Source: Stereocaulon alpinum
Lineage: Eukaryota; Ascomycota; Lecanoromycetes; Lecanorales; Stereocaulaceae
Length of the DNA stretch: 64,000 bases
Assembly (NCBI GenBank): GCA_018257865.1
Contig: JAEUBA010000006.1
Span: 124,001 to 188,000 of the forward strand
Reading direction: 5' to 3'
Shown: one piece after another, positions 13,253 to 23,334 of the stretch
Layout of the letters: each line of letters begins with the position of its first letter
How positions within the stretch are numbered: position 1 is the stretch's first letter
The notes under the pieces: generated by a model
The model's input: the letters and a program-made list of their open reading frames with translations, nothing else
Told to the model about the DNA's origin: nothing
The model's database searches: none
Made by a program: the position numbers and the translations under genes

Positions 13253-15763
13253 CTACCAGCGGCGGCCTCCGCCCATTGGCGCTGCGTTCGAGTTTGTAAA
13301 CCCGCCACGCCCGCCACGTCCTCCGCGTCCGTAACGACCACCTCCACCACCGCCACTATAGCGAGCCATTTCGTGAAGACGAGGATCGATCTGCTGCTTG
13401 GATTCAGTGAGAACAGCTACAAGATCGCGTGCCTAGGCAGTATGTCAGTACTGGTCTGAGAGGTAACAGCGGAAGGAAAGGCGCGAACCTGCTTGGAATC
13501 TGTAGAAGGAGATTAGCGCTTGTTGTTAGCGGAGCATGGAAAGACAGGGACATACTGTCAGTTGTAAACAAAGTGATTGCAGTACCCTTTGACCCAGCAC
13601 GGCCAGTACGACCAATACGATGAACGTAATCCTCTGAGTTGTTGGGATAGTCATAGTTGAAGACGTGAGTAATGTTCTTGACATCTTCAAGGGGGTTAGC
13701 ATTCAAAGAAAACAACGATAAAAGTCAAACGATCCCAATAATAGTCGTGAGGCAATATGTATCTGCAAGGCTCTCTGCATAGAGATATTATCTCATAACA
13801 TCCTGGTCCAAAGCATGGCAACACAACACGGTCCTGAATAATCCTGGGGAATGCAGCTTGAACAAGTCAAGAAAAGTCCAATCCGCCTCGGTACCCTGAC
13901 GGTACATAATGAGACGGAATGAAAATGTAGCAAGCCACACTGCAACGGATATCCAAGAACTTTTGGCTAGGGAGCCAAAAGGAGTCATGAGGAGCCTGGA
14001 CCAGATAGTAGCAAGCAGAGCATACGTCCGCAGAGAGCAGAGCTTCACACGACAGAGCCACACGACGTCAATTGAGGGAAGGGAAGGGAAAGTGCAGGTC
14101 GGCGGTCAATCATACCAATACCACGTGAGGCTACATCAGTAGCAACCATGATGGGGCTCTTTCCTGTCTTGAACTCATTCAAGACCCAGTCACGCTCGTT
14201 TTGCTGCTTGTCACCGTGAATTGCTGGTTGATATTAGAGATAGAAGAGGAGTAGACGGAGCCATGAAGGAGCTTACACAGTGCTGGGTAGCCATCTTGTC
14301 GAAGAAACCTAGTTATTTCGTCCGCTACACGCTTAGTACCTGTGAAGAGCAAGACCTTGGCATCTCCCTCGTCCATTATCCTCTCCAGGTGTTTGGTCAT
14401 CTTGTCACGCTTGTCGAACTCAGAAACGATTTCAACAATTTGAGTGATACGGTGGTTAGCTGAAAGATCCATTGATCCAATGTTGACCTGGATGTAGTCA
14501 TTGAGGTAGTCGGAGGCCAATTGACGAACGTCCTTTGGCCATGTTGCTGACCACATGCAAGTCTGACGATCTGGACGGATCTGACCAATAATCTTCCGTA
14601 TCTGAGGCTCGAAACCCATGTCCAACATGCGATCTGCCTCATCAAGGACCAGGTAGGTAACACGACGGAGATTAGTCTTGCCGGATTCCAGCATATCAAT
14701 AAGACGGCCTGGAGTAGCTATGCAAACTTCGACGCCTTTGGCAAGATCACGGATTTGGCCCCCCTTAGGAACACCACCATAGACACAAGTGTTGCGGATC
14801 CGGGATGATTTGCCAAACTTGGTCATTTCTTGTTGGATCTGAACGGCCAACTCACGAGTCGGTGCCAGCACAAGTACGATTGGTCCGTCACCTGGAGCAA
14901 GAAGTGGCTGAGCGTTGATGTGGACTATGCCTGGTAAGCAGTATGTAAGAGTCTTTCCGGATCCGGTCTCAGCAATGCCAACCACATCACGTCCAGAAAG
15001 TGCCATGGGCCACCCCTGGGACTGGATAGCAGTAGGTGCAGAGAAACCTTGAGCCTTTACTTCATCCATAACGTATTTGGGAAAACCAGCTTCATCGAAG
15101 GTCTGAACAGGGCGCGGGACGTTGTTTCCTTGGACAGTTATTTCTTTGAGCCTACGGAACTCGGTGACTTCGCGGTCTGAGCGAGCAGAAACAGCTGGGT
15201 CTTCTTTGTAAAATGACTTTTCAAACTTGGGCATTGTGGAGAGATCTGGAGCTTTGTTAGCGTGAACTTGACGAAGCAGGCAGCGAATTGACCAAAATGT
15301 TGAACTTTCAAGTTGGCTCCTAGATTAGACATCTTGTCACCGCCTGCACCACCAAAGCCTCCAGCTCCTCCGTAGCTGCCACCGCCACCGCCTGAGTAGC
15401 CGTTAGTGGAGGCACCGTAGCCACCGCCATTAGAGAAGCCATTTGAATAGCCGTTGCTGGCCCCATTAGAGTAGCCGTTGGCGCCACTATAGCTTCACAT
15501 GAGTCAGTGATCACTTCAGATCGATACGGACTAAGTTGATTGGAAAATGAGGGTGAAGCGTGAGTTGGGAGGAAGTAGGGAAATGTCATGCGGGGACAAC
15601 TCAGACTGCAACTTCTAGACCTTGGATATTCATACCCGTTGGAATAGGTTGTAGAATAGTCTCGACCTCCTGACTGTTGGCCAGGATTGTGGCTGTAATA
15701 GTCATCGTACCCATTTGAGTATCCACCACCTCCACGAGCACCATAGCCACCTCCATACGACAT
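13253..15763 (-). CDS. DBP2: DEAD-box ATP-dependent RNA helicase Dbp2 (p68 family)
   Basis: The protein begins MSYGGGYGARGGGGYSNG and has a Gly/Asn/Tyr-rich N-terminus. The helicase core follows in canonical order: Q-motif region around 'GFSAPTAIQSQGW', motif I AETGSGKT, PTRELA, TPGR, DEAD, SAT, then motif V 'ATDVASRGIDVKN' and motif VI HRIGRTGR. It ends in an RGG-rich tail closing with MGGGRRW. This is the Dbp2/p68 architecture, active in rRNA processing, mRNP assembly and nonsense-mediated decay. At least five introns split the gene. The largest (13685-14115, 431 nt) interrupts motif V after the first base of the Asp codon. The second exon joins through a donor at TTTTG|gtcaat, giving '..LKVQHFAPDLSTMPKFEKSFYKEDP'. 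Length, about 550 residues, fits the family. Confidence 0.96.
13685..14115 (-). other. Large phase-1 intron in the DBP2 motif V region
   Basis: Donor ATTG|gtatga at 14116/14115; acceptor ..gctaacccccttgaag|ATGTC at 13685/13684, with a TGCTAAC branch point close to the 3' splice site. Joining the exons restores G-I-D-V-K-N. At 431 nt it is several times longer than the other introns in this window and carries in-frame stops. Yeast DBP2 genes have a long conserved intron in this part of the helicase core that mediates autoregulation. Confidence 0.9.
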
Positions 15764-16257
15764 TTCGTTGGCTGGTCGTCTGTCTGATAGTTGTAGTTCT
15801 GAGTTGTAGGTAAAATAGGAAGGCGAAGAGAACGATAGAGGTTTGAGTGGTGTGAGGAAGGTGATGGTGAAAAGCGACGGATAGTGAGAGATGTGTCGTC
15901 GCAAAGAAAGTGTGTCAGGCACGAGCGACTAAAAATTTCCTTAGCGTCTAAGCAGGGGTAGGGCTGAATGCCAAGAGATATCGTTGGTGGTTGAGGTGGC
16001 CTCCAGGGTTTTCAAGATGGCAAACATCAAGCACAGCTTGACAAAGTGATGATACTGTGCACTTACTGCAGCAATTCATGTATACTTCAAGAGACCTAAG
16101 GTAGAAAGTTCCCGGTCACGAGATTGAGTGGGCAGTCGGGTTGGCGCATCCTCGGTTGTGGGAGTTCAAGTCTCTGTTTACCAGCGCCGCTTAACTTGCA
16201 TGCGCAAAGCCAACGATTTCCTGCACCTTTGAGTGGACTAGCTACCAGACGATACAT
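15764..16257. other. DBP2 promoter and 5' region
   Basis: About 500 bp upstream of the DBP2 start, between it and the small secreted-protein gene. No gene is seen. A tRNA B-box-like stretch near 16168 has no matching A box or cloverleaf. Confidence 0.4.
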
Positions 16258-16903
16258 CTAGCATCGATTCATATCATCTTTCGATTCAGTTGTGAATACA
16301 TCACTTGGATTGGACACCAAGGTACCAATTACATGGGCCCTCGAAGAATTCATAGGCAATACGAAAGCATTCGTGATGTTCCCATTCTTAGGACCCTGGC
16401 CCTCGCCTGGAACCATGATGAGCCATAAAATATATCCAAACATACGTATTGGCTTGCCAGCCTCTTACAGCAATGTACCCACCGCTTACACCCCACTGGC
16501 CGACGCACCTGGACAACAAGTATCTTCCTTCCTCGTATAGTGCCATAGCGTCAATAGTCACGTCATTGCTGTGAGGCAAGTGCACGCTGAACGTGCATTC
16601 TTCGGATTCAACGTGCAATGGGGTCAAGATGTGGTGGGGCAGCGTCATAGCCTTATCATGATCGTTCGTGAAGGTGGGTCTCTCGCCAGATGGAATTTGT
16701 GAGTGAAAATCCGACAAGGCATATTCGCAGTGCTCGACGGTGAGGTGATGGCGTTCTGAAAAACAGGTAACATCATAGATGCTGATAGAGGAGGAGTAGT
16801 TGGTATGCGTGTAAAGTTTTGGAGACGCGACGATTGATGTGGGATAAAGTAGGAATGCAAGGCTGCAAATGGCCGTTCGAGCATGCGTCCGAAGAGGACC
16901 CAT
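16258..16903 (-). CDS. Small secreted protein, unknown function
   Basis: ATG at 16901-16903 opens a frame with a signal-peptide-like N-terminus (MGPLRTHARTAICSLAFLLY.., cleavage likely after IVASP). The mature part has four or more Cys (CFSERHHLTVEHC, EECTFSV, SRCVGQWG), as in disulfide-stabilised secreted proteins. The frame is clear to about residue 145 (GVSGGYIA), where a gtaaga donor appears. A second exon ending at 16258 (..SKDDMNRC) would join in frame if the acceptor lies just before 'GQGPKNGNITNAF', but that acceptor is weak and the 3' structure is uncertain. No enzyme motif is recognised. A small cell-wall or effector-like protein is possible. It is divergent from the following ISA2 region and shares no operon-like context. 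Confidence 0.55.
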
Positions 16904-17478
16904 GGCTTATACTAGTCGCAAGTGCGTTGAGAGCTCTGAGTACGTAGGTTTAACGGTCGATCATGGCCTCATAATGTAAGGGAATGGTTTTTTGTTCGTG
17001 CGTGCAAGCCCTATGCTAACCAAGCAGCCGCATACCCATGCCGCAAAACTCGAACCATTCCCGCTCATTGATGTTACCGGAGGCACTGCCGCAGGTAATC
17101 CTTGTCGCCCGTTCTGAAAACCAGACGCTACAGTGCCATGCACGAGCACGGCCCTAGTTTCAGCTCTCGTCTATCAATAGTGCTTCTCGTCCTAAACCTT
17201 CGACTCCTCTTCGCTTATGATAAAAGGCCTGGGGAATAGAAGTGGAGACGATGATGAAAGTAGCTTTCGTTGTAACCGAAGGAACAACCGGATCAATGAT
17301 ACGGAATGCTCCTTGTGTTCCAACCAATCGGCAACCTTTCCATAGATGTATGCACGGACTATGTTTAGCGACCTCCTCTAATTTCTCAAGCAGTCGACCT
17401 CCAATCCGATTGTAACGCTGGGTGGCGCATAACGCAGCAGGTCTGTTGACAGAAATTCTGACCATATCTCTTGTACTC
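16904..17478. other. Intergenic, no gene seen
   Basis: 575 bp between the small secreted-protein gene and the ISA2 stop. Minus-strand frames at 16961-17149 and 17160-17561 overlap ISA2 sequence or look random. Expected to hold the ISA2 3' untranslated region and the promoter of the secreted-protein gene. Confidence 0.4.
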
Positions 17479-18213
17479 TCAAGGCTTGATATCAAAACTG
17501 GTCCCGCAGCCGCAACTGCTTGTGGCTGCCGGATTCCCCACGATCTTGAATTGGCTTCCAATCAACTCCATCGTGAAGTCTACCTTGCTACCTTTCAGCA
17601 ATTCTAAGCTCGGCTCATCCATAACCACCTTCGCGCCAGAACCATCGCTCGCTTCGAATACCGTGTCGTCCTCGGCAGATATTACGGACGTGTTTGTAAG
17701 GGACATTAGGTACTGGAAGCCATGGCAGCCCCCAGACTCAACAGTGACTCGTAAAGCAAGGTTGGAATTGGAGTCCTTAGACATGATTTCCTTGAGGCGC
17801 TGCATCTGTGGTTAGAACAGAATGCTGGAGGGTTGTCCAGGGCAAATGCATACAGTTGCGGCACGAGCAGTGATGTCTATGAGCATCTCATTCCCGTCTT
17901 CATCTCTTCGAGGATTAGCCGTTACTATCGTCGCTTTGGGCGTCGGTGAAGCGGAGAAATGCCGTGCATGGCTTACGTCCGTATGTGGGAGCTGGCGTAG
18001 AGGTAAATGGGCATCATACGAAGGCGCCGCTCCAGTCTTCCTTATCATGAAAGCGGGCAGTAGGGAACCCGGTATTGATGCATATATGCTGTACTGATTG
18101 GCTGACGTGGGTCGTCCATTGTTGTTGGCAAGGGCAACCCTCGCTGTTCTGGCGCATGAAACTCTGTGCTTCGCTAGTTGAACAAGCGGTCGTGCTAGTG
18201 CTTTAACAGTCAT
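17479..18213 (-). CDS. ISA2: Mitochondrial iron-sulfur assembly protein Isa2
   Basis: Two exons (18213-17854 and 17805-17479) around a 48-nt intron give about 228 residues. The first 100 residues are basic and Ala-rich, as in a mitochondrial presequence plus linker. The conserved A-type scaffold domain starts at 'ITARAATMQRLKEIM', continues through 'LRVTVESGGCHGFQY', and ends with 'SSCGCGTSFDIKP'. These three Cys positions (GGC-H-G and C-G-C-G) are the metal ligands of the IscA/HesB/Isa family. Isa2 works with Isa1 and Iba57 in the matrix to build [4Fe-4S] clusters for aconitase and lipoate and biotin synthases. The HGF context and the long N-terminal extension favour Isa2 over Isa1. The gene is head-to-head with kynureninase. 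Confidence 0.92.
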
Positions 18214-18427
18214 CGCAGCAGCTCAATTAGTCAGTCCGTTGTATGATGTGCTGGGAGGTAGAGAGCATCAAGTAAAGAAGTATCAACGCACATGCTTTGA
18301 CGTTTTCGGAAAAACCTCGGCGCCATTACGGAATGCCTACGTCGGACTTTTTACTATAAGACCGAAAAGACTGGGAAAGGTCATTTCGAACATCATTGAA
18401 GGCTTTCTTTTCTTGATTTTGCTCAAC
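18214..18427. promoter_or_regulatory. Bidirectional promoter region, ISA2 / BNA5
   Basis: 214 bp separate the two divergent start codons, so both promoters and 5' leaders must lie here or overlap the genes. No TATA box was recognised. The function is inferred from geometry only. Confidence 0.5.
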
Positions 18428-20114
18428 ATGGCTACCTCTGAAGGAGTGACTGACTATGGTCGGGATTATGCAATACATTTGGATACTCAAGATCGACTTG
18501 GACATCTCAGAGACGAGTTCGTTATACCTACAAAAGCTGATCTGAAGAGTAAGACTCTGGCCCATTCTGGTAAGACATGCATATGCAAAGCACCTGCCCG
18601 CACAAGAATCTCATTGGTAGCTTCAAACAGTGAGGATGGCGATCAGCTATGCATCTACTTTTGCGGAAACTCCCTAGGACTCCAGCCACGCCGCACATCA
18701 GAGCGCATTACTTCCCACCTAACCTCATGGGCAAAGAAGGGCGTCTACGGCCATTTCACCCCACATGAGGACACGAATCTCCCACCATATCTTCATGTCG
18801 ATGATTTCGCTGCAAGTCTCATGGCTCCTCTCGTGGGTGCATTGCCGGAAGAGGTTGCCGTAATGCAGACATTGACGGCAAATCTGCACCTTATGATGGC
18901 GAGCTTTTATCGGCCTACTCGGAGCAAATTCAAAATCATCCTCGAAGGAAAAGCATTCCCTAGCGATCATGTAGGTATCCTTCGAGCTGTTGTTGCTTTT
19001 GCGCCTCGTCGCTAATAGTGGGCCTCAGTACGCAGTCGAATCCCAAATCCGCCACCATGGCTTCGATCCTAAAGAGGCCATGATCCTCATCGAACCAGAG
19101 TCATCAGAATCGCCAACAATATCTACATTCCACATCCAATCGGTGATTGCAGAACATGCATCCTCTACGACTCTGATCCTTTTACCTGGGGTTCAATATT
19201 ACACTGGTCAATACCTGGACATAGAAAGAATTACCTCTTATGCGCACGATCTGGATCTTCTAATAGGTTGGGATCTTGCCCATGCAGTTGGGAATGTCCC
19301 TCTGCAGCTTGATGAATGGAACGTAGATTTCGCAGTTTGGTGCAACTATAAATATGTTAACTCAGGACCCGGTGTCATTGGTGGACTCTTTGTCCACTCT
19401 AGACATGGTGAGGTAGAATCATCCACAAGGCCAAATGGCAGCGCGGCTTTTAGACCACGGCTTAGCGGCTGGTGGGGAGGAGATAAAAGCATCAGGTTCG
19501 AGATGGGTAGTGGTAAGTCATCCTCGTTTTGCCTATCATAGCAAACCAAGGCGCCTTTTCAATTGCTGGTCAAATGCTCGAGTCCATTAACAATTCTTGC
19601 AGAGTTCGTGCCCAGTCCAGGCGCCGCAGGCTTCCAACTCAGCAATCCTTCGGCTCTCGATCTTACCGCTGTTATTGCATCTCTCGAAATATTTGCACTT
19701 ACTTCTATGGTCGCAATTCGTAATAAGTCGATTTCATTGACAGGTTATCTAGAAGACCTTTTGCTTCACGCGCCGGCTGCTGCACGATTTGATAAAAATG
19801 GCTCACCCTATCAGATTATTACCCCTTCAAAGTCAGGGGAGCGAGGTGCTCAGCTAAGCCTCCTCCTGAAACCAAGACTCCTGGAAGGCGTCATGAAGGC
19901 TTTGGAAGATGCGGGAGTCGTTGTGGATGAGAGAAAACCTAATGTTATCAGAGTAGCCCCAGCGCCATTGTACAACACCTTTACTGAGGTGTGGGACTTT
20001 GTCCACATATTTGTGGCCGCATGCTTGAAAGCTCAGATGGGCCAGACTGACGGTAGCCAGGAGGTCATAGCTTTCAAAGGACAACAAGAGAAAGGCTGGG
20101 CGCAGATCAAATGA
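18428..20114 (+). CDS. BNA5: Kynureninase (L-kynurenine hydrolase)
   Basis: ATG 18428 (MATSEGVTDYGRDYAIHLD) is the first in-frame Met. The product matches the PLP-dependent kynureninase family: 'LRDEFVIPTKADL', 'IYFCGNSLGLQPR', 'VYGHFTPHEDTNLPPYLHVD', 'MQTLTANLHLMMASFY', 'GWDLAHAVGNVPLQLDEW', and the PLP-lysine block 'DFAVWCNYKYVNSGPG'. The C-terminal small domain contains 'FQLSNPSALDLTAVIASLE'. It cleaves kynurenine or 3-hydroxykynurenine to anthranilates in the tryptophan-to-NAD pathway in the cytosol. At least three introns: 51 nt after AHS near 18570-18620, about 60 nt after AFPSDH near 18970-19028, and about 90 nt after FEMGS near 19513-19602. The first is a multiple of three without a stop, so its splicing cannot be proved from frame alone. 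Confidence 0.94.
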
Positions 20115-20976
20115 TGTATATTGGAACTGTTGATTGATCGTTGGGGGATCACGAGATGAGAGTATGGTGGCATTGTTGGCACGATCGAGGACAGAAGATC
20201 AGAGGTAACCGCTGTATAGATGAATTGTAAAAAAGGAGAGCATCCTTCTGACACATGTTCCTGATTGTCAAATGCGTTTCGACATTATGCATCTCCCTTC
20301 CTATGCGTTGTCGAGATTGCCCAGACCGCAGTCCTCCAAGCACCCAGACTAGGTGCCAGATCCTCCCGGCCAATCGGCAAGCTTGTAGCCACTGCAGAAC
20401 CGCCAGCCCCTCAACGCGATCTCTCTTGCAGCCAGTCAGATGTGATGGCGCCCTGACATCCGTCAGACTAAAACGTGTCCCGCATGCACGCACTTACTGT
20501 AAACTTGCATGAGTCCCGTCGCTTGGCAGGATAATGGATCTCTCCAGAAATCAAATCCACTCTCTACGCGCTGCGCTTCATAAGGTATCCCGTTGCTCTT
20601 CGTTCCTGACCCCAACATCTCCTTAGTTGTCATCTGTCAAGTGACTTACTCGGTACCTCCTCTTTCATTCGTCTTGTTCCTTCCAATTGACCGTTTCATC
20701 CCACCTCCTGGGCCGTTTCTGCCGGTGGCTTGTGTGTACGAGCTGCATGAACAGCGTTTCCTTGCCCCGTTTCATCTCTACCCACCATCTTCTTTCACCA
20801 CCCATTGAATACGAGCCCGAACATCTCTGCAACTCATTTCCAACTTATGACCTATTGCATGCGGCCGGCGCACTTGTAGAGCCTCGGAACGGATACTGTC
20901 GGTCGAAAGAGCTACATGCAGGATACTTATCCCCTGCCATCTCGATCAGGAGATATATGCCGATAGCAATTTTAAA
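20115..20976. other. noxR upstream region
   Basis: 860 bp between the kynureninase stop and noxR. The last 400 bp (about 20590-20820) are pyrimidine-rich on the plus strand, typical of fungal promoter and leader sequence. Short frames here look random. Confidence 0.45.
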
Positions 20977-22952
20977 ATGGCAGCCATGTCTTTGAAGCAG
21001 GTAAGCTTCTTCGTCCAAACACATCGTCGCAGAAGCTAACAACATGGCCAAACAGGAAATCGAGACCTGGGTTCGGGCGATCGGCCACTACGACAACAAT
21101 GAGTTCGAAGAGGCGCTTAAGGTCTTCGACGACATCTCCGACACCTCGAAGATACTGTTCAATTGCGGTGTCATTCATGCTACACTGGGGGCGCACGACA
21201 AGGCGGTGCGTACGGTTCTATGCTATGTGCGCATCACGTCACTAATGGCTTTAGATCGAATGCTATCAACGAGCTATCAAGCGAGACAATTACCTTGCAG
21301 TCGCATTCTTTCAGCAGGGTGTCTCCAATTTCATGTTCGGCGACTTCGAGGAGGCTCTGGCAAACTTCAACGACACTCTGCTGTACCTGAGAGGAAACAA
21401 ATGGATCGATTACGAGCAATTGGGTTTGAAGTTCAAATTATACTCTTGCGAGGTGCTATTCAACAGGGGACTATGCTACATCTATCTGCAACAGAAAATA
21501 GCTGGGATGGGCGATTTGAATTATGCGGCGAAAGAGAAAGAGGAAGCAGAAAGACACGGTGTTATTGATGAGGCTATTGTAGAGGAGGCAGAGGTCAGTC
21601 CCCCAGTGCTCTCACTAAAGTCTGAGCCTCTGCTCACTGATTGATCACAGGGATACAATGTCTTCTCCATACCCGTCGGAGTCATCTACAGGCCGAACAG
21701 CGCCAAAGTGAAGAACCTTAAGACCAAAGACTACCTAGGCAAAGCTACTTTGGTAGCGACATCGGAACAAAGTGCCGCATATGCGGGCTCAACGAACCCA
21801 GAAGCCAAAGCCTTTTACGCCGGCAATAACAAAAGCATGGACGACCGCCCACCCGACTCCATCTCCTATGGCGCAAGCAATCTTGTCAGAGCTGGGCTCC
21901 ACAGCAGATCAAGACAGCAATCCGAGCCCCCAGTCAACCGCAACGTCTTCCCACCCACACCACCTCCTGACCAAGACCGTGCCGTCCGTCCACCCTTTCC
22001 CCAAGCAGCAACCTCCCCACCCGACAACCCTCCCACCATCTCCAGTCACGCGCCTCGAACCCCACCCAAACCATCCCGCCCTGAGCCCCTAAACCTCGAT
22101 CGAATAACCAGCCCGGACCCTCACCAACCACAACAACAACTACCACAACAGAGACCCCGCCTAGGCACAACCCGCACAGCATCCGAACCCCGTGGTCCCT
22201 CAAACGCCTACCGATCCTACTCCTCCCGCGAAGGCGCCCCCCAACCCCGCCGCCTCTTCATGGAAACCACCCCTCTACGCCCCCACTCTAACGGCGCCGA
22301 AGCAGACATAGACGACCACCCCGACTCCCTCCGAGCAGCCTACCCCCGTCCCCAAAAGAACGCACCCCTCTACCCACCCAACCCCGCCGAACAAAGCAAC
22401 TCCCAACCCCACAAACACACCACCACCAACCACTCGCGCCCGCGCCCGCGAAGCCAAAGCCGCGCCCGCAGACAACACTACTCCATCGACGAAGAGCCCT
22501 CAGAAGACTTTGACGGCAACACAACCACCTCCCCACACTCCTCCCTCGACGAATTCGAAATCCTCCACAACGCAGGCGGAACCCTATCCCACCCTCACCC
22601 TCGCCCCCACCCCCGCGCCCGCTCCACCTCCCGCCGCCTCGACAAACCCCAACCGCCTCCCCCACCCCACGAATTCACGCTCAAAAACATACGCATAAAA
22701 GTCCATTGTGGAGACGATACGCGGTACATGATGCTCACGCCAGAAGTGCGGTTTGAAGAATTCGTGGCGAAGGTTAGGGATAAGTATGCGTTGAAGGGGG
22801 GGTTTAAGGTTAAAGTTAGGGACGAGGGGGATCTTATTACGATGGGGGATCGGGACGACTGGGAGATGGCTGTTGGGGTTGTTCAGAAGGAAGCGAGGGG
22901 GGAGGGGGTTGAGATGGGGAAGATGGAGGTTTGGGTTGTTGAGGTTGTTTAG
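20977..22952 (+). CDS. noxR: NADPH oxidase regulator NoxR (p67phox-like)
   Basis: Start region MAAMSLKQ at 20977 (family members usually start at the second Met, 20986), then an intron 21001-21054. The N-terminal TPR domain is highly characteristic: 'GHYDNNEFEEALKVFDDI', 'ILFNCGVIHATLGAHDKA', 'NYLAVAFFQQGVSNFMFG', 'FEEALANFNDTLLYLRGN', 'EVLFNRGLCYIYLQQK'. Then comes the activation-domain region 'VFSIPVGVIYRPNSAKV', a long Pro/Ser/Arg-rich disordered linker, and a C-terminal PB1-like domain ('FTLKNIRIKVHCGDD' to '..WVVEVV'). NoxR binds Rac-GTP through the TPRs and activates NoxA/NoxB superoxide production in hyphal fusion, sexual development and infection structures. The linker is almost purely A/C-rich on the coding strand, and the PB1 part is G/T-rich (switch near 22710-22760). 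Confidence 0.95.
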
Positions 22953-23334
22953 TTCGTTTGTTGCTTTATTCGTTCGGGAGAGGCGTGGTATGGGCGGTGT
23001 TCTAATGATAGTAATGAGTGTACGATATATCGAGTGTCGTTATACATGGGAGGCGAGGTCCGCCTTTGGTGCGAAGAGACAGACGCTGGAGGGTGTTTCT
23101 TCGCTTGCTTGCTTTCTTCGTTTCGTTCGCTTTTTACTTCGATTCGAAGAACACATAGCGCTTGGAGAACGGTAATCAGCATCATTTTTATATGGCACAT
23201 GTCTAGCAGATATATCGAATAGATCTGTTCTCTCTAGCTACGAAGTTCCCTTGCGACCACATGATAGGTTGAATCAGTATATCTAGCCAGCCATGAGATC
23301 AACTCCTTTTCCCCCCACCTGCCCCTAAACACCG
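22953..23334. other. Convergent intergenic, noxR / thiamine kinase 3' ends
   Basis: 382 bp between two convergent stop codons. No gene is seen. It should hold both 3' untranslated regions and polyadenylation signals. Confidence 0.5.

Noticed and set aside
13788..14063. Frame inside the large DBP2 intron as a nested gene or homing element
   Set aside because: No endonuclease or other motif; the stretch has intron-like composition.
16150..16190. B-box-like sequence suggesting a tRNA gene
   Set aside because: No A box at the right distance and no cloverleaf could be folded around it.
18239..18427. 63-codon N-terminal extension of kynureninase
   Set aside because: The frame is open but has no ATG before 18428, and MATSEG fits the family start; the stretch is promoter DNA shared with ISA2.
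22275..22665. Gly/Arg/Val-rich minus-strand frames
   Set aside because: Complement of the A/C-rich NoxR linker, not an independent gene.
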